Assembly (NCBI GenBank): GCA_910577285.1
Contig: CAJTLO010000004.1
Coordinates: forward strand, 146,601 to 210,600
Direction: 5' to 3'
Length of the DNA: 64,000 nucleotides
From: an uncultured Rikenellaceae bacterium
Lineage (GTDB): Bacteria > Bacteroidota > Bacteroidia > Bacteroidales > Rikenellaceae
Shown here piece by piece: positions 1 through 8,666 of the stretch (positions are counted from its first letter, which is position 1; every line of letters starts with the position of its first letter). Position numbers and translations under genes: made by a program. Below the pieces are notes generated by a model. It was not told the DNA's origin. It saw only the letters and a list, made by a program, of their open reading frames with translations, and did no database searches.

Positions 1-1
1 C

Positions 2-1261
2 GGCTACGTAGAACAAGTATGGACCTACAGCTACGGCGGTATATACCAGCTCAACTACTTCATCCAGAAGGCTCAGGAACTCATCGAGAAGGACAAGGAC
101 CTCGACGAGAACGCCGAAAACAAGATGACCGAGGCCGAACTCGAAGAGCTCAACCTCTACATCGGCGAGGCCAAGCTGTTCAGGGCCATGATCAACCACC
201 AGCTGGCTACGTTCTATTGCAAGGACTACACTCCCGAATCGGCTACCACCGACTGGGGTATCATCCTGACCGACAAGCCGGACGTCAGCGCAAGGAACAA
301 AAGGTCGACCCTTTTCGAAACCTATGAGTTCATCAACGAAGACCTCACCGCCGGTAAGGAAGCTCTGGAGCACTACTACAATGAGCTCGGCAAAGCCAAG
401 CAGCCCTACTACCTCACTCCGCTGACGGCTCAGTGCCTCGAAGCGAAGGTGTTGCTCCATACCCACAAATACGAAGAGGCAGCCAAAGTCGCAGCCGCTA
501 TCGCCGACGCATCGATCCTTCTGAGCGATGCGAAAGCTTTCGCCGACATGTGGAAGAACAACCCGAACGAGGGCAGTGAGATTCTCTTCCAGTTCTATGC
601 GAGCCTCAACGAGGGTCGTTCGGCCTACGGTACGCTCTTCATGTCCGACCCGTACAACGACGGCAAACAGGTGAACCCCTTCTACCTCCCCTCGGCATGG
701 ATGATCAACCAGTACAGCAGCGACGACATCCGTCTGTCGGCCTACTTCGCGTCGATGCCCGTGCTGATCGGTACCTCGGTTTATTCCGGCGTAAGGGTGA
801 TCTCGAAATATCCGGGTAACCCCGCTCTCAACACCACTGCAAACACCAACGAACTCATGCAGAACGTGCTGGTTTACCGTAGCGCCGACTTCGTACTCAT
901 CGCAGCCGAAGCCTACGCAATGGCGGGAGACGTGAGCAACGCCAACCTCTATCTCAAGAAACTGCAGACCGCACGTATCAAGGACTATGAATACGAGGAC
1001 TACAGCTCGACGGACGAGGTACTCGACGTCATCAAGACCGAGCGTTTCAAAGAGATGTTCATGGAGGGCAACCGCATCGCCGACCTCAAGAGGTGGGGCG
1101 AACCGATGGACCGTACCGCTCAGGACCCGCAGTCGTCCACGCTGGTAGTATCCAACGGTCTGTACCTCAACATCCCCGCTTCGGACTATCGTTTCGTATG
1201 GCCGATTCCGCAGTCCGAAAAAACGTCGAACCCCAGTATAGCCGACCAATTGAACTGGTAA
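2..1261 (+). CDS. SusD/RagB-family starch-binding outer-membrane lipoprotein, C-terminal part
   Basis: The reading frame is open from the first bases of the window, so the N-terminus, signal peptide and lipobox lie upstream; 419 residues are visible. The C-terminal signature of SusD proteins is clear: a segment reading EMFMEGNRIADLKRWG followed by a terminus containing RFVWPIPQSE. The middle is rich in Tyr, Trp and Asn and in helices with TPR character, as the family shows. SusD proteins sit on the outer face of the outer membrane and deliver glycans or peptides to a SusC TonB-dependent channel. The SusC partner would be expected just upstream, outside the window. The substrate cannot be told from this part. 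A second lipoprotein gene follows after 30 bp and probably shares the transcript. Confidence 0.95.
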   Translation, partial: GYVEQVWTYSYGGIYQLNYFIQKAQELIEKDKDLDENAENKMTEAELEELNLYIGEAKLFRAMINHQLATFYCKDYTPESATTDWGIILTDKPDVSARNKRSTLFETYEFINEDLTAGKEALEHYYNELGKAKQPYYLTPLTAQCLEAKVLLHTHKYEEAAKVAAAIADASILLSDAKAFADMWKNNPNEGSEILFQFYASLNEGRSAYGTLFMSDPYNDGKQVNPFYLPSAWMINQYSSDDIRLSAYFASMPVLIGTSVYSGVRVISKYPGNPALNTTANTNELMQNVLVYRSADFVLIAAEAYAMAGDVSNANLYLKKLQTARIKDYEYEDYSSTDEVLDVIKTERFKEMFMEGNRIADLKRWGEPMDRTAQDPQSSTLVVSNGLYLNIPASDYRFVWPIPQSEKTSNPSIADQLNW

Positions 1262-1291
1262 TAATACGGTTAAGTTAATCAATCAACGATC

Positions 1292-2170
1292 ATGAAATAC
1301 ATTAAAGTAATATTCTTAAGCATATTGGGAGCCGCGGTACTCTCCTCCTGCGAGAAAAAACCGACGGATTTCGGCCCCGGCACCGGGGAGGTTAACTTCG
1401 GAGAGACTTCGATCACGGTAAAAGAGAACTCCGGTCTCTTCACGCTGCCGATCGATCTGACCGGTACCCCCGGCGGATATCCTGTGACCGTCAACATCGC
1501 CGCTTCGGGCGTCGACAATATCGACGACGTACTGCTCATCACCTCGACCACCATCAAGATCACGGAGAAAAACAATTCGTTCGTACAGATGGTTCCCGTA
1601 TGGAGGCCCGAGAGCAACGACGACTACACGGTAACCCTTACCATCGAAAGCGTCAACGGCGCCAACATCGGTACGAAAAACACCTGCAACGTGACGATCG
1701 AAAACGTACTGGCAGTACAGTACGGTATGTACACCTTCAAGACGCCGAACGGCGATCCGTCGGAATGGACCCTGATTCTCAGGGAAGGTGCCAACGGAAC
1801 CTACATCATGGAGAACATGTTCGACGCCGGCGATTCGCCGAAACTCGTAGGTGCCTTCGATCCGGAAACGATGCAGCTCTCCTTCGACGGTCGCGTAAAC
1901 GGCTTCGGAGACCAGAACTTCAACGGTTCGTTCGGCTGGGGACAGCGCGGTACCAACTACCTCGCATTCCAGTTCGCTCCGGTTCCGATGGTATTCGAAG
2001 TGAACGAAAACATGGAGCTCGACTCCACGACTGCGCAGTTCGCATTCATTCTTCTCGTTCTGGATGATGCCGGTTCCAGCATCATCGACCAGCAGACGTT
2101 GGCATCCTTCAACGGTGGTTTCTGCACCTACGAAGGTCTCGACAACGGTCCTACCTGGCCTTTCGAATAG
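1292..2170 (+). CDS. Surface lipoprotein of a SusCD locus, Calx-beta-like N-terminal domain
   Basis: The 292-residue protein begins with a signal peptide and a lipobox (residues 11-20, ending SSC), so it should be a lipoprotein. Residues about 30-140 look like one beta-sandwich domain of Calx-beta or DUF4843-like type: alternating strands, a stretch with ITVKENSG and a later segment with SNDDYTVTLTIE. The C-terminal half is beta-rich with many Gly, Asn and aromatic residues, like carbohydrate-binding surface proteins. It lies 30 bp after the susD gene and is followed by a strong hairpin, so it is probably the last gene of the locus, in the position of SusE/F-type glycan-binding proteins. That role is inferred from position; no sequence-level match to SusE or SusF was recognised. 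Confidence 0.8.
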   Translation: MKYIKVIFLSILGAAVLSSCEKKPTDFGPGTGEVNFGETSITVKENSGLFTLPIDLTGTPGGYPVTVNIAASGVDNIDDVLLITSTTIKITEKNNSFVQMVPVWRPESNDDYTVTLTIESVNGANIGTKNTCNVTIENVLAVQYGMYTFKTPNGDPSEWTLILREGANGTYIMENMFDAGDSPKLVGAFDPETMQLSFDGRVNGFGDQNFNGSFGWGQRGTNYLAFQFAPVPMVFEVNENMELDSTTAQFAFILLVLDDAGSSIIDQQTLASFNGGFCTYEGLDNGPTWPFE

Positions 2171-2187
2171 GGTGCGACCACTCCTAT

Positions 2188-2228
2188 AAACACAACACCG
2201 GCGGGAAATTCCCGCCGGTGTTGTGTTT
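2188..2228 (+). terminator. Rho-independent terminator after the SusCD-type locus
   Basis: A nearly perfect 20-bp inverted repeat (arms 2188-2207 and 2209-2228, centred on GGGAAATTCCC) follows the last gene of the locus by 17 bp and runs into a short T tract. It should end the susD transcript. Confidence 0.85.
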
Positions 2229-2231
2229 TCC

Positions 2232-2275
2232 GTCCTGTCCTGTCCTGTCCTGTCCTGTCCTGTCCTGTCCTGTCC
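2232..2275. repeat. Pentanucleotide microsatellite (GTCCT), 8.8 units
   Basis: The unit GTCCT is repeated without error for 44 bp directly downstream of the terminator hairpin. It lies in a spacer and in no supported gene. Perfect arrays of this length are prone to slippage, so copy number may differ between strains. Confidence 0.97.
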
Positions 2276-2378
2276 GAGCGCCGGACGAATAGGCTCCGGC
2301 GTCCTCCCACCTCAGGATAAGCAGGGAACCGGCCCGGTCCCCTTTTCTACGCTTCCGTTTAACGAGATGCCCGCACCG

Positions 2379-2696
2379 CAAGGCTATTCTCCTCGCAAGG
2401 ATCGAACCGGAACGGAGTGCCTTTGAAACGAATCGAACCGCACCGACGTCCCGAATCCCCAGCCGACGCATTTCCATCGGCATTGTCCGGGAAAATCGCC
2501 CGCAACAACTTCCGAAAAGCGGAATGGCCCGCCCCCCCAAGGCTATTCTCCTCGCAAGGATCGAACCGGAACGGAGTGCCTTTGAAACGAATCGAACCGC
2601 ACCGACGTCCCGAATCCCCAGCCGACGCATTTCCATCGGCATTGTCCGGGAAAATCGCCCGCAACAACTTCCGAAAAGCGGAATGGCTCGCATCGC
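2379..2696. repeat. 159-bp direct tandem duplication
   Basis: Two adjacent copies, 2379-2537 and 2538-2696, are essentially identical over about 150 bp and differ only in the last few bases before each junction. A third, immediately diverging start of the unit (CAAGGC) follows. The near identity points to a recent duplication. I recognise no RNA or protein in the unit. Confidence 0.95.
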
Positions 2697-2898
2697 AAGG
2701 CAGTTCTTTTCCAGACGCTCCGTCGCCCTTCGACCACTTACGCGCTCCTCTAACCCCAACGAGGCTGTACGACAACCGCCTCGCACACGACCGACATCAT
2801 CCGCCGACAGCCTTCACCCTCCCCTCCTCACGCCATCCTGCTTCCTGCACAATCCCATTCCGGCATTCCCGTTCGATTCGGCAGGACGAGAAGCCCGC

Positions 2899-2967
2899 CG
2901 CACGGCGGGCGACCGCAACACCGCACGGCAGGCAACTGCAACATCGCACGGCAGGCAACTGCAACAT
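2899..2967. repeat. 23-bp tandem triplicate
   Basis: Units at 2899-2921, 2922-2944 and 2945-2967 begin CGCACGGCAGGCAACTGCAA; the last two are identical and the first differs at a few bases. The array is non-coding. Confidence 0.9.
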
Positions 2968-3076
2968 CGGATTTCCGTTCGGCAAGAGAACCGCCGCCCT
3001 TCTCCCTGCGGCGGGCAGAGGCCCGGCACCGCCATAAATAATTGGAAGGAACCATGTTTCTTTCGACCGAAATGCC

Positions 3077-3084
3077 TACATTTG
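3077..3084 (+). promoter_or_regulatory. Bacteroidetes-type -7 element of tkt
   Basis: TACATTTG matches TAnnTTTG exactly and lies 69 bp before the transketolase start. No good -33 TTTG is seen at the usual spacing. Confidence 0.6.
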
Positions 3085-3153
3085 CGATACCGTTGCATAC
3101 CGGCACGGAGAGGTACAAACCCGAACAGCAGTAACATTCACTACTAATTAATC

Positions 3154-5178
3154 ATGGATAACACAATCACCAACAGGGCAGCGGACAACATCAGGATCCT
3201 GTCTGCGGCAATGGTCGAAAAAGCAAAATCGGGACACCCGGGCGGCGCCATGGGCGGAGCCGACTTCATCAACATCCTCTACTCGGAGTTCCTGAACTAC
3301 GATCCCGAAAGGCTCGATTACCCGTTCCGCGACCGTTTCTTCCTCGATCCGGGACATATGTCGCCGATGCTCTATTCGGTGCTCGCCCTGACCGGCGCCA
3401 TGCCCGCCGAGGAACTGAAGAACTTCCGCCAGTGGGGAAGCCATACCCCCGGCCACCCGGAAGCCGATCTGGCTCACGCGATAGAGAACACCTCCGGTCC
3501 GCTCGGCCAGGGACATGCCATGGCAGTCGGTGCCGCCATTGCCGAACGATTCCTCGTGGCACGCTTCGGTGAGTGGATGGCTCACAAAACCTATGTCTAC
3601 ATCTCCGACGGCGGTATCCAGGAAGAGGTGGCGCAGGGCGTAGGCCGCATGGCCGGCCTGCTCGGACTGAGCAACTACATCATGTACTACGACGCCAACA
3701 ACGTGCAGCTCTCGACCACCGTCGAGGAGGTGATGAACGAGGACATCGCGGGCAAATACCGCGCATGGGGTTGGAATGTGATCAACATCGACGGCCACGA
3801 TGCCGACCAGATACGCGAAGCCCTGAAGGCCGCCAACGAGGAGCGCGAACGTCCGACCCTCATCATCGGCAAGACCGTGATGGCCAAGGGCGCATGCGGT
3901 GCCAACGGCGAAAACTTCGAGAATAAGGTATGCACCCACGGACAGCCCCTCTCTGCTGCCGGTGCGGACATACACGCGACCATCGCCAAGCTCGGCGGCA
4001 ACCCCGACGAGCCGTTCGCGATCTTCCCCGAAAGCCGCCAACTGTACGAAGCCCGCGCGAAAGAGCTGCGCAACTGGGCGGACGGCATGAAAGAGGTGGA
4101 AGCGAAATGGCGTCGCGAGAATCCGGAACTCGCCGGGCGACTCGACTCGTTCCTGAGCGGCAAACTCCCCGAAATAGACTTCGACGCGATAGATCCCGGC
4201 AAAGACGCAGCTACCCGGGCCGCATCGGCCAAAGTACTCGGCGTATTCGCCGAAAAGATCGGCAACATGATCGTAGCCTCGGCCGACCTCAGCAACTCCG
4301 ACAAGACCGACGGCTTCCTCAAGAAGACGAAAGCGTTCGCCAAGGGCGATTTCTCGGGACAGTTCCTGCAGATGGGCGTCAGCGAATTCACCATGGCCTG
4401 CATCATGAACGGTATGGCTCTGCACGGCGGTGTGATCCCCGCTTGCGGTACCTTCTTCGTCTTCTCCGACTACATGAAACCCGCCATTCGCCTGTCGGCC
4501 CTCATGAGGCTGCATGTCATTTACATCTGGACGCACGACTCGTTCCGCGTAGGCGAGGACGGTCCCACGCACCAGCCCATCGAACAGGAGGCACAGATCA
4601 GGCTCATGGAGCATGTACACAACCACCGGGGCGAACGGTCGATGGTGGTACTGCGTCCGGCCGACGGACCGGAAACGGTTGCCGCCTGGAAGTTCGCCAT
4701 CGAAGAAGAGCGTCCCGTAGCCCTCATCCTCTCGCGCCAGAACATCAAGGATCTGCCCGGCGACCGCAAAACCGAGGCGAAAAAGCTGAATAAGGGTGCC
4801 TACGTGGTAGCCGACGCCGCACAGCCCGACATCCTCCTCATCGCCGACGGTTCGGAAGTTTCCACGCTGGCCGACGCCGCACAATTGCTGGCCGAAGAGG
4901 GTATCTCGGCACGTATCGTATCCGTCCCCTCGGAAGGATTGTTCCGCGACCAGGGGGCCGCATACGTCAAAGAGATCCTGACGCCGGGCATCCCGCGCTA
5001 CGGCCTCACTTCCGGCCTGCCGGTGAACCTCCGCACCCTCGTGGGTGACGAAGGATTCATCCACGGGCTCAACCACTTCGGTTACTCCGCACCGTACAAG
5101 GTACTCGACGAAAAGTTCGGTTACAACGGCCCCAGCGTCGCTACCGAAGTGAAGGAGTTCCTCAAAGGCCTCAAATAA
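3154..5178 (+). CDS. tkt: Transketolase
   Basis: Full-length 674-residue transketolase, a thiamine-diphosphate enzyme that moves two-carbon units between ketose and aldose phosphates in the non-oxidative pentose phosphate pathway. The N-terminal cofactor domain has SGHPGG at residues 26-31 and a thiamine-diphosphate/metal motif near residue 150, reading SDGGIQEE where GDG is more usual. The pyrimidine-binding domain carries the catalytic glutamate in GVSEFTMACIMNG near residue 410, followed by LHGG. The C-terminal domain with GDEGFIHG is complete. The gene stands alone, with its own promoter upstream and a terminator downstream. With fbp and prs elsewhere in the window it covers sugar-phosphate interconversion. 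Confidence 0.97.
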   Translation: MDNTITNRAADNIRILSAAMVEKAKSGHPGGAMGGADFINILYSEFLNYDPERLDYPFRDRFFLDPGHMSPMLYSVLALTGAMPAEELKNFRQWGSHTPGHPEADLAHAIENTSGPLGQGHAMAVGAAIAERFLVARFGEWMAHKTYVYISDGGIQEEVAQGVGRMAGLLGLSNYIMYYDANNVQLSTTVEEVMNEDIAGKYRAWGWNVINIDGHDADQIREALKAANEERERPTLIIGKTVMAKGACGANGENFENKVCTHGQPLSAAGADIHATIAKLGGNPDEPFAIFPESRQLYEARAKELRNWADGMKEVEAKWRRENPELAGRLDSFLSGKLPEIDFDAIDPGKDAATRAASAKVLGVFAEKIGNMIVASADLSNSDKTDGFLKKTKAFAKGDFSGQFLQMGVSEFTMACIMNGMALHGGVIPACGTFFVFSDYMKPAIRLSALMRLHVIYIWTHDSFRVGEDGPTHQPIEQEAQIRLMEHVHNHRGERSMVVLRPADGPETVAAWKFAIEEERPVALILSRQNIKDLPGDRKTEAKKLNKGAYVVADAAQPDILLIADGSEVSTLADAAQLLAEEGISARIVSVPSEGLFRDQGAAYVKEILTPGIPRYGLTSGLPVNLRTLVGDEGFIHGLNHFGYSAPYKVLDEKFGYNGPSVATEVKEFLKGLK

Positions 5179-5202
5179 GGACTAAGGAGATACTCACGAC
5201 AG

Positions 5203-5237
5203 AGAAAGGAAGGACCTCGGTCCTTCCTTTCTGTTTT
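5203..5237 (+). terminator. Terminator of tkt
   Basis: A 14-bp stem (5203-5216 with 5219-5232) is followed by GTTTT, 24 bp after the transketolase stop. Confidence 0.85.
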
Positions 5238-5644
5238 CGGGCGCCTGTACCGCTCCCATACGAGGCCCTCCGGCGCAACACCCGTTTCCGCACACACCCC
5301 TTCTTCTCCACTCCGGAAACTCCCGGGAGGATATTCCCTACACCGGAAATTCCGCACCTTGCCCCTCTTCCGTGCGAAGACCCTGCATTCCGAATCGCGC
5401 CCCCACCCGATGCAATCATCACGGCCGCTACTCCGGAAACGTATTCCGACCGAAAGCCACGCGGCCTCTTCCCCCCGGAAGAAGCGATTCGCAGGGCTCA
5501 GGCGACAGCGGAAAGGCAGACGGGGTAAAAGATACTACCCTTCGCGGGGTGCTCCGACCTGCCGAGAGAAGATTACCATCAGAATCGATTCAGGCTTGAA
5601 CCGGAACTCGTCCCGGAAGCACTTGCTTCCCATCCGGGTAAGCA

Positions 5645-5691
5645 GGGATAACCATTCGCAGAATGAGCCGACACGGCTCGTTCCCCGACAC
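5645..5691. repeat. 47-bp interspersed element, copy 1
   Basis: It matches 5789-5835 at about 43 of 47 positions. It includes a short hairpin, GAGCCG-ACA-CGGCTC, and ends CCCCGACAC. The palindromic core is reminiscent of bacterial REP-type intergenic elements. Confidence 0.85.
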
Positions 5692-5788
5692 AGATAACCA
5701 TCGCACTGGCACGGCCCGAATCGTTCTCCGGTCCGCACCGCGGATACCGCCCTATCCGGAACGGCAGGAAAATGCCGCCCCATTTGCA

Positions 5789-5835
5789 GGGACAACCATT
5801 CGCAGAATGAGCCGATACGGCTCGTGTCCCGACAC
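5789..5835. repeat. 47-bp interspersed element, copy 2
   Basis: Second copy of the element at 5645-5691, 144 bp downstream in the same orientation. It carries the same GAGCCG/CGGCTC hairpin, with T for C in the loop. Confidence 0.85.
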
Positions 5836-5901
5836 GAACTTGCCCGAAAACGGCAATCCGGCTTCGGCCGGAATATACGCGAGGTCGGAACGAGGCACGA
5901 A

Positions 5902-5930
5902 AAAGGGACCGATTCGACATCGATCCCTTT
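5902..5930 (-). terminator. Terminator downstream of folE
   Basis: A 12-bp stem (5902-5913 with 5919-5930, one mismatch) is followed on the minus strand by a short T run. It lies about 110 bp beyond the folE stop and can end the long minus-strand run. Confidence 0.7.
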
Positions 5931-6043
5931 CCTTATTTCATTGATTGCACAGGTTTCTCTACACTTTGAGCCACCATGCCCCTCCCTGTGTTCGGGCAGA
6001 TGCTTTTCCGGACAACACGACGGACGCCCGTCCGCAGTCCCGC

Positions 6044-6658
6044 TTACCGCAGGTTGCTGCTGATGATCTGCAGGAACTCCTGACGCGTATTCTGGTTCTT
6101 GAGGAAAGCGCCGGTGAAAGCCGAGGTAGTCGTCACGGAATTCTGCTTCTGGATGCCGCGCATCTGCATGCAGGTGTGGGCCGCCTCGATGACCACCGCC
6201 ACTCCCAGCGGATCCAACGCCTCCTGGATGCAGTCGCGTATCTGCACCGTGAGCCGTTCCTGCACCTGAAAGCGACGGGCGAAGCACTCCACCACCCGTG
6301 CCACTTTGGAAAGCCCCGTGATGTAACCGTTGGGAATATAGGCCACGTGCGCCTTGCCGTAGAACGGGAGCATGTGGTGTTCGCACATGGAGTAGAGTTC
6401 GATATCCTTCACGACCACCATGTGCCGGTAATCCTCCTGGAACTTGGCCGAAAGCAGAATCTCTTTCGGGTCCTCGCCGTAGCCCTTCGTGAGGAAAGTC
6501 ATCGCTTTCGCAACCCGCTCGGGGGTCTTCAGCAAACCCTCCCGCGAGGTGTCTTCACCCAGCAGTTCGAGTATTCTTTTATAGTGAACGGCGAGCTCCT
6601 CCACCGTCTGCACGTCGTATTTGTCTTCCCTCTCGTACAACTTATCCATCTCCGTCAT
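6044..6658 (-). CDS. folE: GTP cyclohydrolase I
   Basis: FolE opens the GTP ring to give dihydroneopterin triphosphate, the first step of folate synthesis. The 204-residue protein has the family's zinc and catalytic motifs: SMCEHHMLPF in the middle and AAHTCMQMRG towards the C-terminus, plus the SKVARVVECFARR segment. Two starts are possible, at 6658 and 6649. The -7 element at 6672-6679 would put the transcript start close to 6665, which leaves only a very short leader for 6658, so 6649 (MDKLYER) may be the true start. It lies 36 bp after an amidohydrolase gene. Another folate gene, folK, sits about 8 kb upstream in the same run. Confidence 0.97.
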   Translation of the reverse strand: MTEMDKLYEREDKYDVQTVEELAVHYKRILELLGEDTSREGLLKTPERVAKAMTFLTKGYGEDPKEILLSAKFQEDYRHMVVVKDIELYSMCEHHMLPFYGKAHVAYIPNGYITGLSKVARVVECFARRFQVQERLTVQIRDCIQEALDPLGVAVVIEAAHTCMQMRGIQKQNSVTTTSAFTGAFLKNQNTRQEFLQIISSNLR

Positions 6659-6671
6659 TGCGTTTGGTTTG

Positions 6672-6679
6672 CAAAGGTA
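6672..6679 (-). promoter_or_regulatory. -7 element of folE
   Basis: TACCTTTG on the minus strand fits TAnnTTTG in the 36-bp gap before folE, so folE may have its own promoter within the run. Confidence 0.5.
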
Positions 6680-6694
6680 TGATATTTTCCGATG

Positions 6695-7855
6695 CTATAA
6701 AAGCCGTTCCGTGCGCGAATCCTCCGTCAGTCGCATATTCGCCCAGTCCAGTCCGCTCAGCAGCACCGCGCCCGACCGGGCGCCCGGCTCGAAGCCCCCC
6801 AACCGGTGCTCCATTCCCAAGGCCCGCGCACCGTTCTCCGTAGCCCAGCCGAGCAGCTCCTCGAGCGGGACGGCGCCCAGTGCACGCAGCTCTGACACCA
6901 TATCCAACATCGTATTCGACGCAAGCGAGTCGGTTCCCACGGCGATCCGCACCCCTTTTCTGCGCAGCATCTCCACGGGCGGCGACAAGCGGGAGATGTA
7001 GCGGTTGGAACCGGGACAGAGCACCCACGTCGCCCGACCGGAAAAGTGATCCTCTATCCGCTCCACATCCTCCTCCGTCACGCAGCAGGCATGCACCAAC
7101 AGCACATCCCGATCGGCCGGCACCGACGCCACGATACGCGCGGCAGGCGAGCCGTAAGCTGCAAAATCCACCGCCGTACCACGCTGCGCATACCAGGCGG
7201 CCAGCTCTCCCCGTCCCTCGAAGAGCTCGCGCTCGGCCGGACTCTCCATGAAATGCACCGAGAGCGGACCGTCGCCCCATGCAACAGCTGCACGGAACGC
7301 CTCCTCCTGCAGGGAGTAGGTCGAATGCGGAGTGACCGAACAGGAGAGTCCGTATGCCCCGGCACGTTGCGCCAACGCCTCCATCCCCTGCGCCGAAACG
7401 ACACCCAATCCGAAAAGTTCGAGAAAATTCCGATACTCCACTTCGCTCCCCGCCTTAAGGGCGAACGTAGAGTCGCCGTTGCAGATATCGCCGACACCCC
7501 CGACCCCCTGCCGCCACAACCGGCGGTCGGCCTCCGCAGCCGCCTGCAGTCGCTCTTCCGGGCTTTTCACTTCGCGCACGTTCCCCATGCTGCGGGCAAA
7601 AGCCGTAAAACCGCCGCCCGGGGGAATGGCGCCTTCCAGATGGGAAAGTTCCAGATGACAATGGGCGTCGACCAGGTCGGGAATGAGAATGCCGTTATAG
7701 AACTCGACCTCCGCACAGGCATCCAGCCTGCCAGGGACCTCCACACCCGCCACCCGGCCGTCACTCGACCACGAGACTATCGCATTGCGGAGCAACGAGC
7801 GGCGATGGTACACGTAATGGGCGGCGAGCCGCCTTCGGAGCGTAGTATTCTTCAT
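6695..7855 (-). CDS. Metal-dependent amidohydrolase (SsnA/MtaD-like)
   Basis: The 386-residue protein has the ligand set of the amidohydrolase superfamily: DAHCHLE (H65 and H67), a later HFME segment, VHACCV and the GTDS aspartate motif. Such proteins are cytosolic hydrolases or deaminases of ring compounds such as guanine, S-adenosylhomocysteine or related purines; the substrate cannot be assigned here. The N-terminal beta-sandwich strand (AAHYVYHRRSLLRNAIV) is present, which supports the start at 7855 even though it overlaps the end of the upstream lipoprotein gene by 95 bp. folE follows after 36 bp. Confidence 0.85.
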   Translation of the reverse strand: MKNTTLRRRLAAHYVYHRRSLLRNAIVSWSSDGRVAGVEVPGRLDACAEVEFYNGILIPDLVDAHCHLELSHLEGAIPPGGGFTAFARSMGNVREVKSPEERLQAAAEADRRLWRQGVGGVGDICNGDSTFALKAGSEVEYRNFLELFGLGVVSAQGMEALAQRAGAYGLSCSVTPHSTYSLQEEAFRAAVAWGDGPLSVHFMESPAERELFEGRGELAAWYAQRGTAVDFAAYGSPAARIVASVPADRDVLLVHACCVTEEDVERIEDHFSGRATWVLCPGSNRYISRLSPPVEMLRRKGVRIAVGTDSLASNTMLDMVSELRALGAVPLEELLGWATENGARALGMEHRLGGFEPGARSGAVLLSGLDWANMRLTEDSRTERLL

Positions 7856-8666
7856 ATTCCCTATCCTCTATCATCAACCGGTAGGTATATTCGCGGGCCA
7901 ATATCTGCCGGGCCTCTGCCAAAGGCGGCTGGTTGACGACCACCAACGAATCGATCGTAAGGTGCATCCGCCGCGGATTCGCAGGATAGTTACCGAACCG
8001 GATGACCAGTTCGGCGACGTTATCATCGCCCGAAAGCACCACATTGTGTTTCACGCGCCGTCCGACGAGCATGCGCAGCGTCGAACTCGACCGGGTGAGG
8101 CTGTCGGCCGTCAGCAATACGTGACGGTTGGTCAGAGCGTGGTTTTTGTCGAGCGAATCCACATGGTAATAATACGTTATGTCTATCTTACCCGACGTCT
8201 CTTCCAGCGGTACCCGTACCGTCAGCGCTGCCGAATCGGCAAGGCGCCGCACCGCAATGAGCGAATCGCGGAACACCTCGCGGCGGCTGACCGCATAGGC
8301 CGTGCTGTCGATCACCTCCAGGATACGTACACGCTGCTCCACGGCCCGCAGCTCGCTCTCCAGCTTGGCGATCGCCGTTTCGACCAGATCGGTCAGGCGG
8401 AAACTCTTCCGCTTCGTGGCCTCGGTGATGGTCTGCTTGAAATCCTCCACCGTATAGCCGTAACGCCCTATCAACGGGGCGTACACATCCACGCTGTCGA
8501 GCGGCAGGTTCATATTGTAACGCTCCATATAGGCGTTCTGGAGATACATGTCCCGAAAGATGTCGGCGAGCGTCGCCTCCGGTATCTGCTTGTAGCTCCT
8601 GCATGAAACGAGCAGCCCCGCCAGGCATGCCAGCGCCAGCCCCCATCTATAACCTATTCTCCTCAT
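7761..8666 (-). CDS. DUF4296 lipoprotein
   Basis: Start chosen at 8666 (MRRIGYRWG), where ATG overlaps the stop of the upstream permease gene as ATGA; a longer frame would run well into that gene. The 301-residue product has a lipoprotein signal ending LLVSC, then the DUF4296 pattern IPEATLADIFRDMYLQNAY, a family common in Bacteroidetes with no known function. The rest has a helical segment around residues 90-120 and a beta-rich C-terminal half. Translational coupling to a LolC/E-like permease suggests an envelope role, which is inference. Confidence 0.8.
   Translation of the reverse strand: MRRIGYRWGLALACLAGLLVSCRSYKQIPEATLADIFRDMYLQNAYMERYNMNLPLDSVDVYAPLIGRYGYTVEDFKQTITEATKRKSFRLTDLVETAIAKLESELRAVEQRVRILEVIDSTAYAVSRREVFRDSLIAVRRLADSAALTVRVPLEETSGKIDITYYYHVDSLDKNHALTNRHVLLTADSLTRSSSTLRMLVGRRVKHNVVLSGDDNVAELVIRFGNYPANPRRMHLTIDSLVVVNQPPLAEARQILAREYTYRLMIEDREYEEYYAPKAARRPLRVPSPLVAPQCDSLVVE

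Larger units (their letters stand above)
2276..3153. other. Non-coding spacer with tandem repeats
   Basis: This long interval before transketolase has no open frame that resembles a protein. Frames on both strands run through it only because the sequence is GC-rich and repeated. It holds the 159-bp duplication, a 23-bp triplicate and, near its end, the promoter of transketolase. Confidence 0.7.
5238..6043. other. Non-coding spacer between convergent tkt and folE
   Basis: No open frame here resembles a protein. The spacer contains two copies of a 47-bp element and, near its right end, a hairpin that can terminate folE. Confidence 0.65.

Noticed and set aside
2184..2786. Minus-strand frame of 200 codons with TGQDR repeats and duplicated blocks
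   Set aside because: It arises from the pentanucleotide array and the 159-bp duplication, runs through the terminator hairpin, and has no protein-like composition or start signals.
3148..5076. Long minus-strand frame of 642 codons
   Set aside because: It lies antisense to transketolase, whose motifs are complete; long antisense frames are expected at this GC content.
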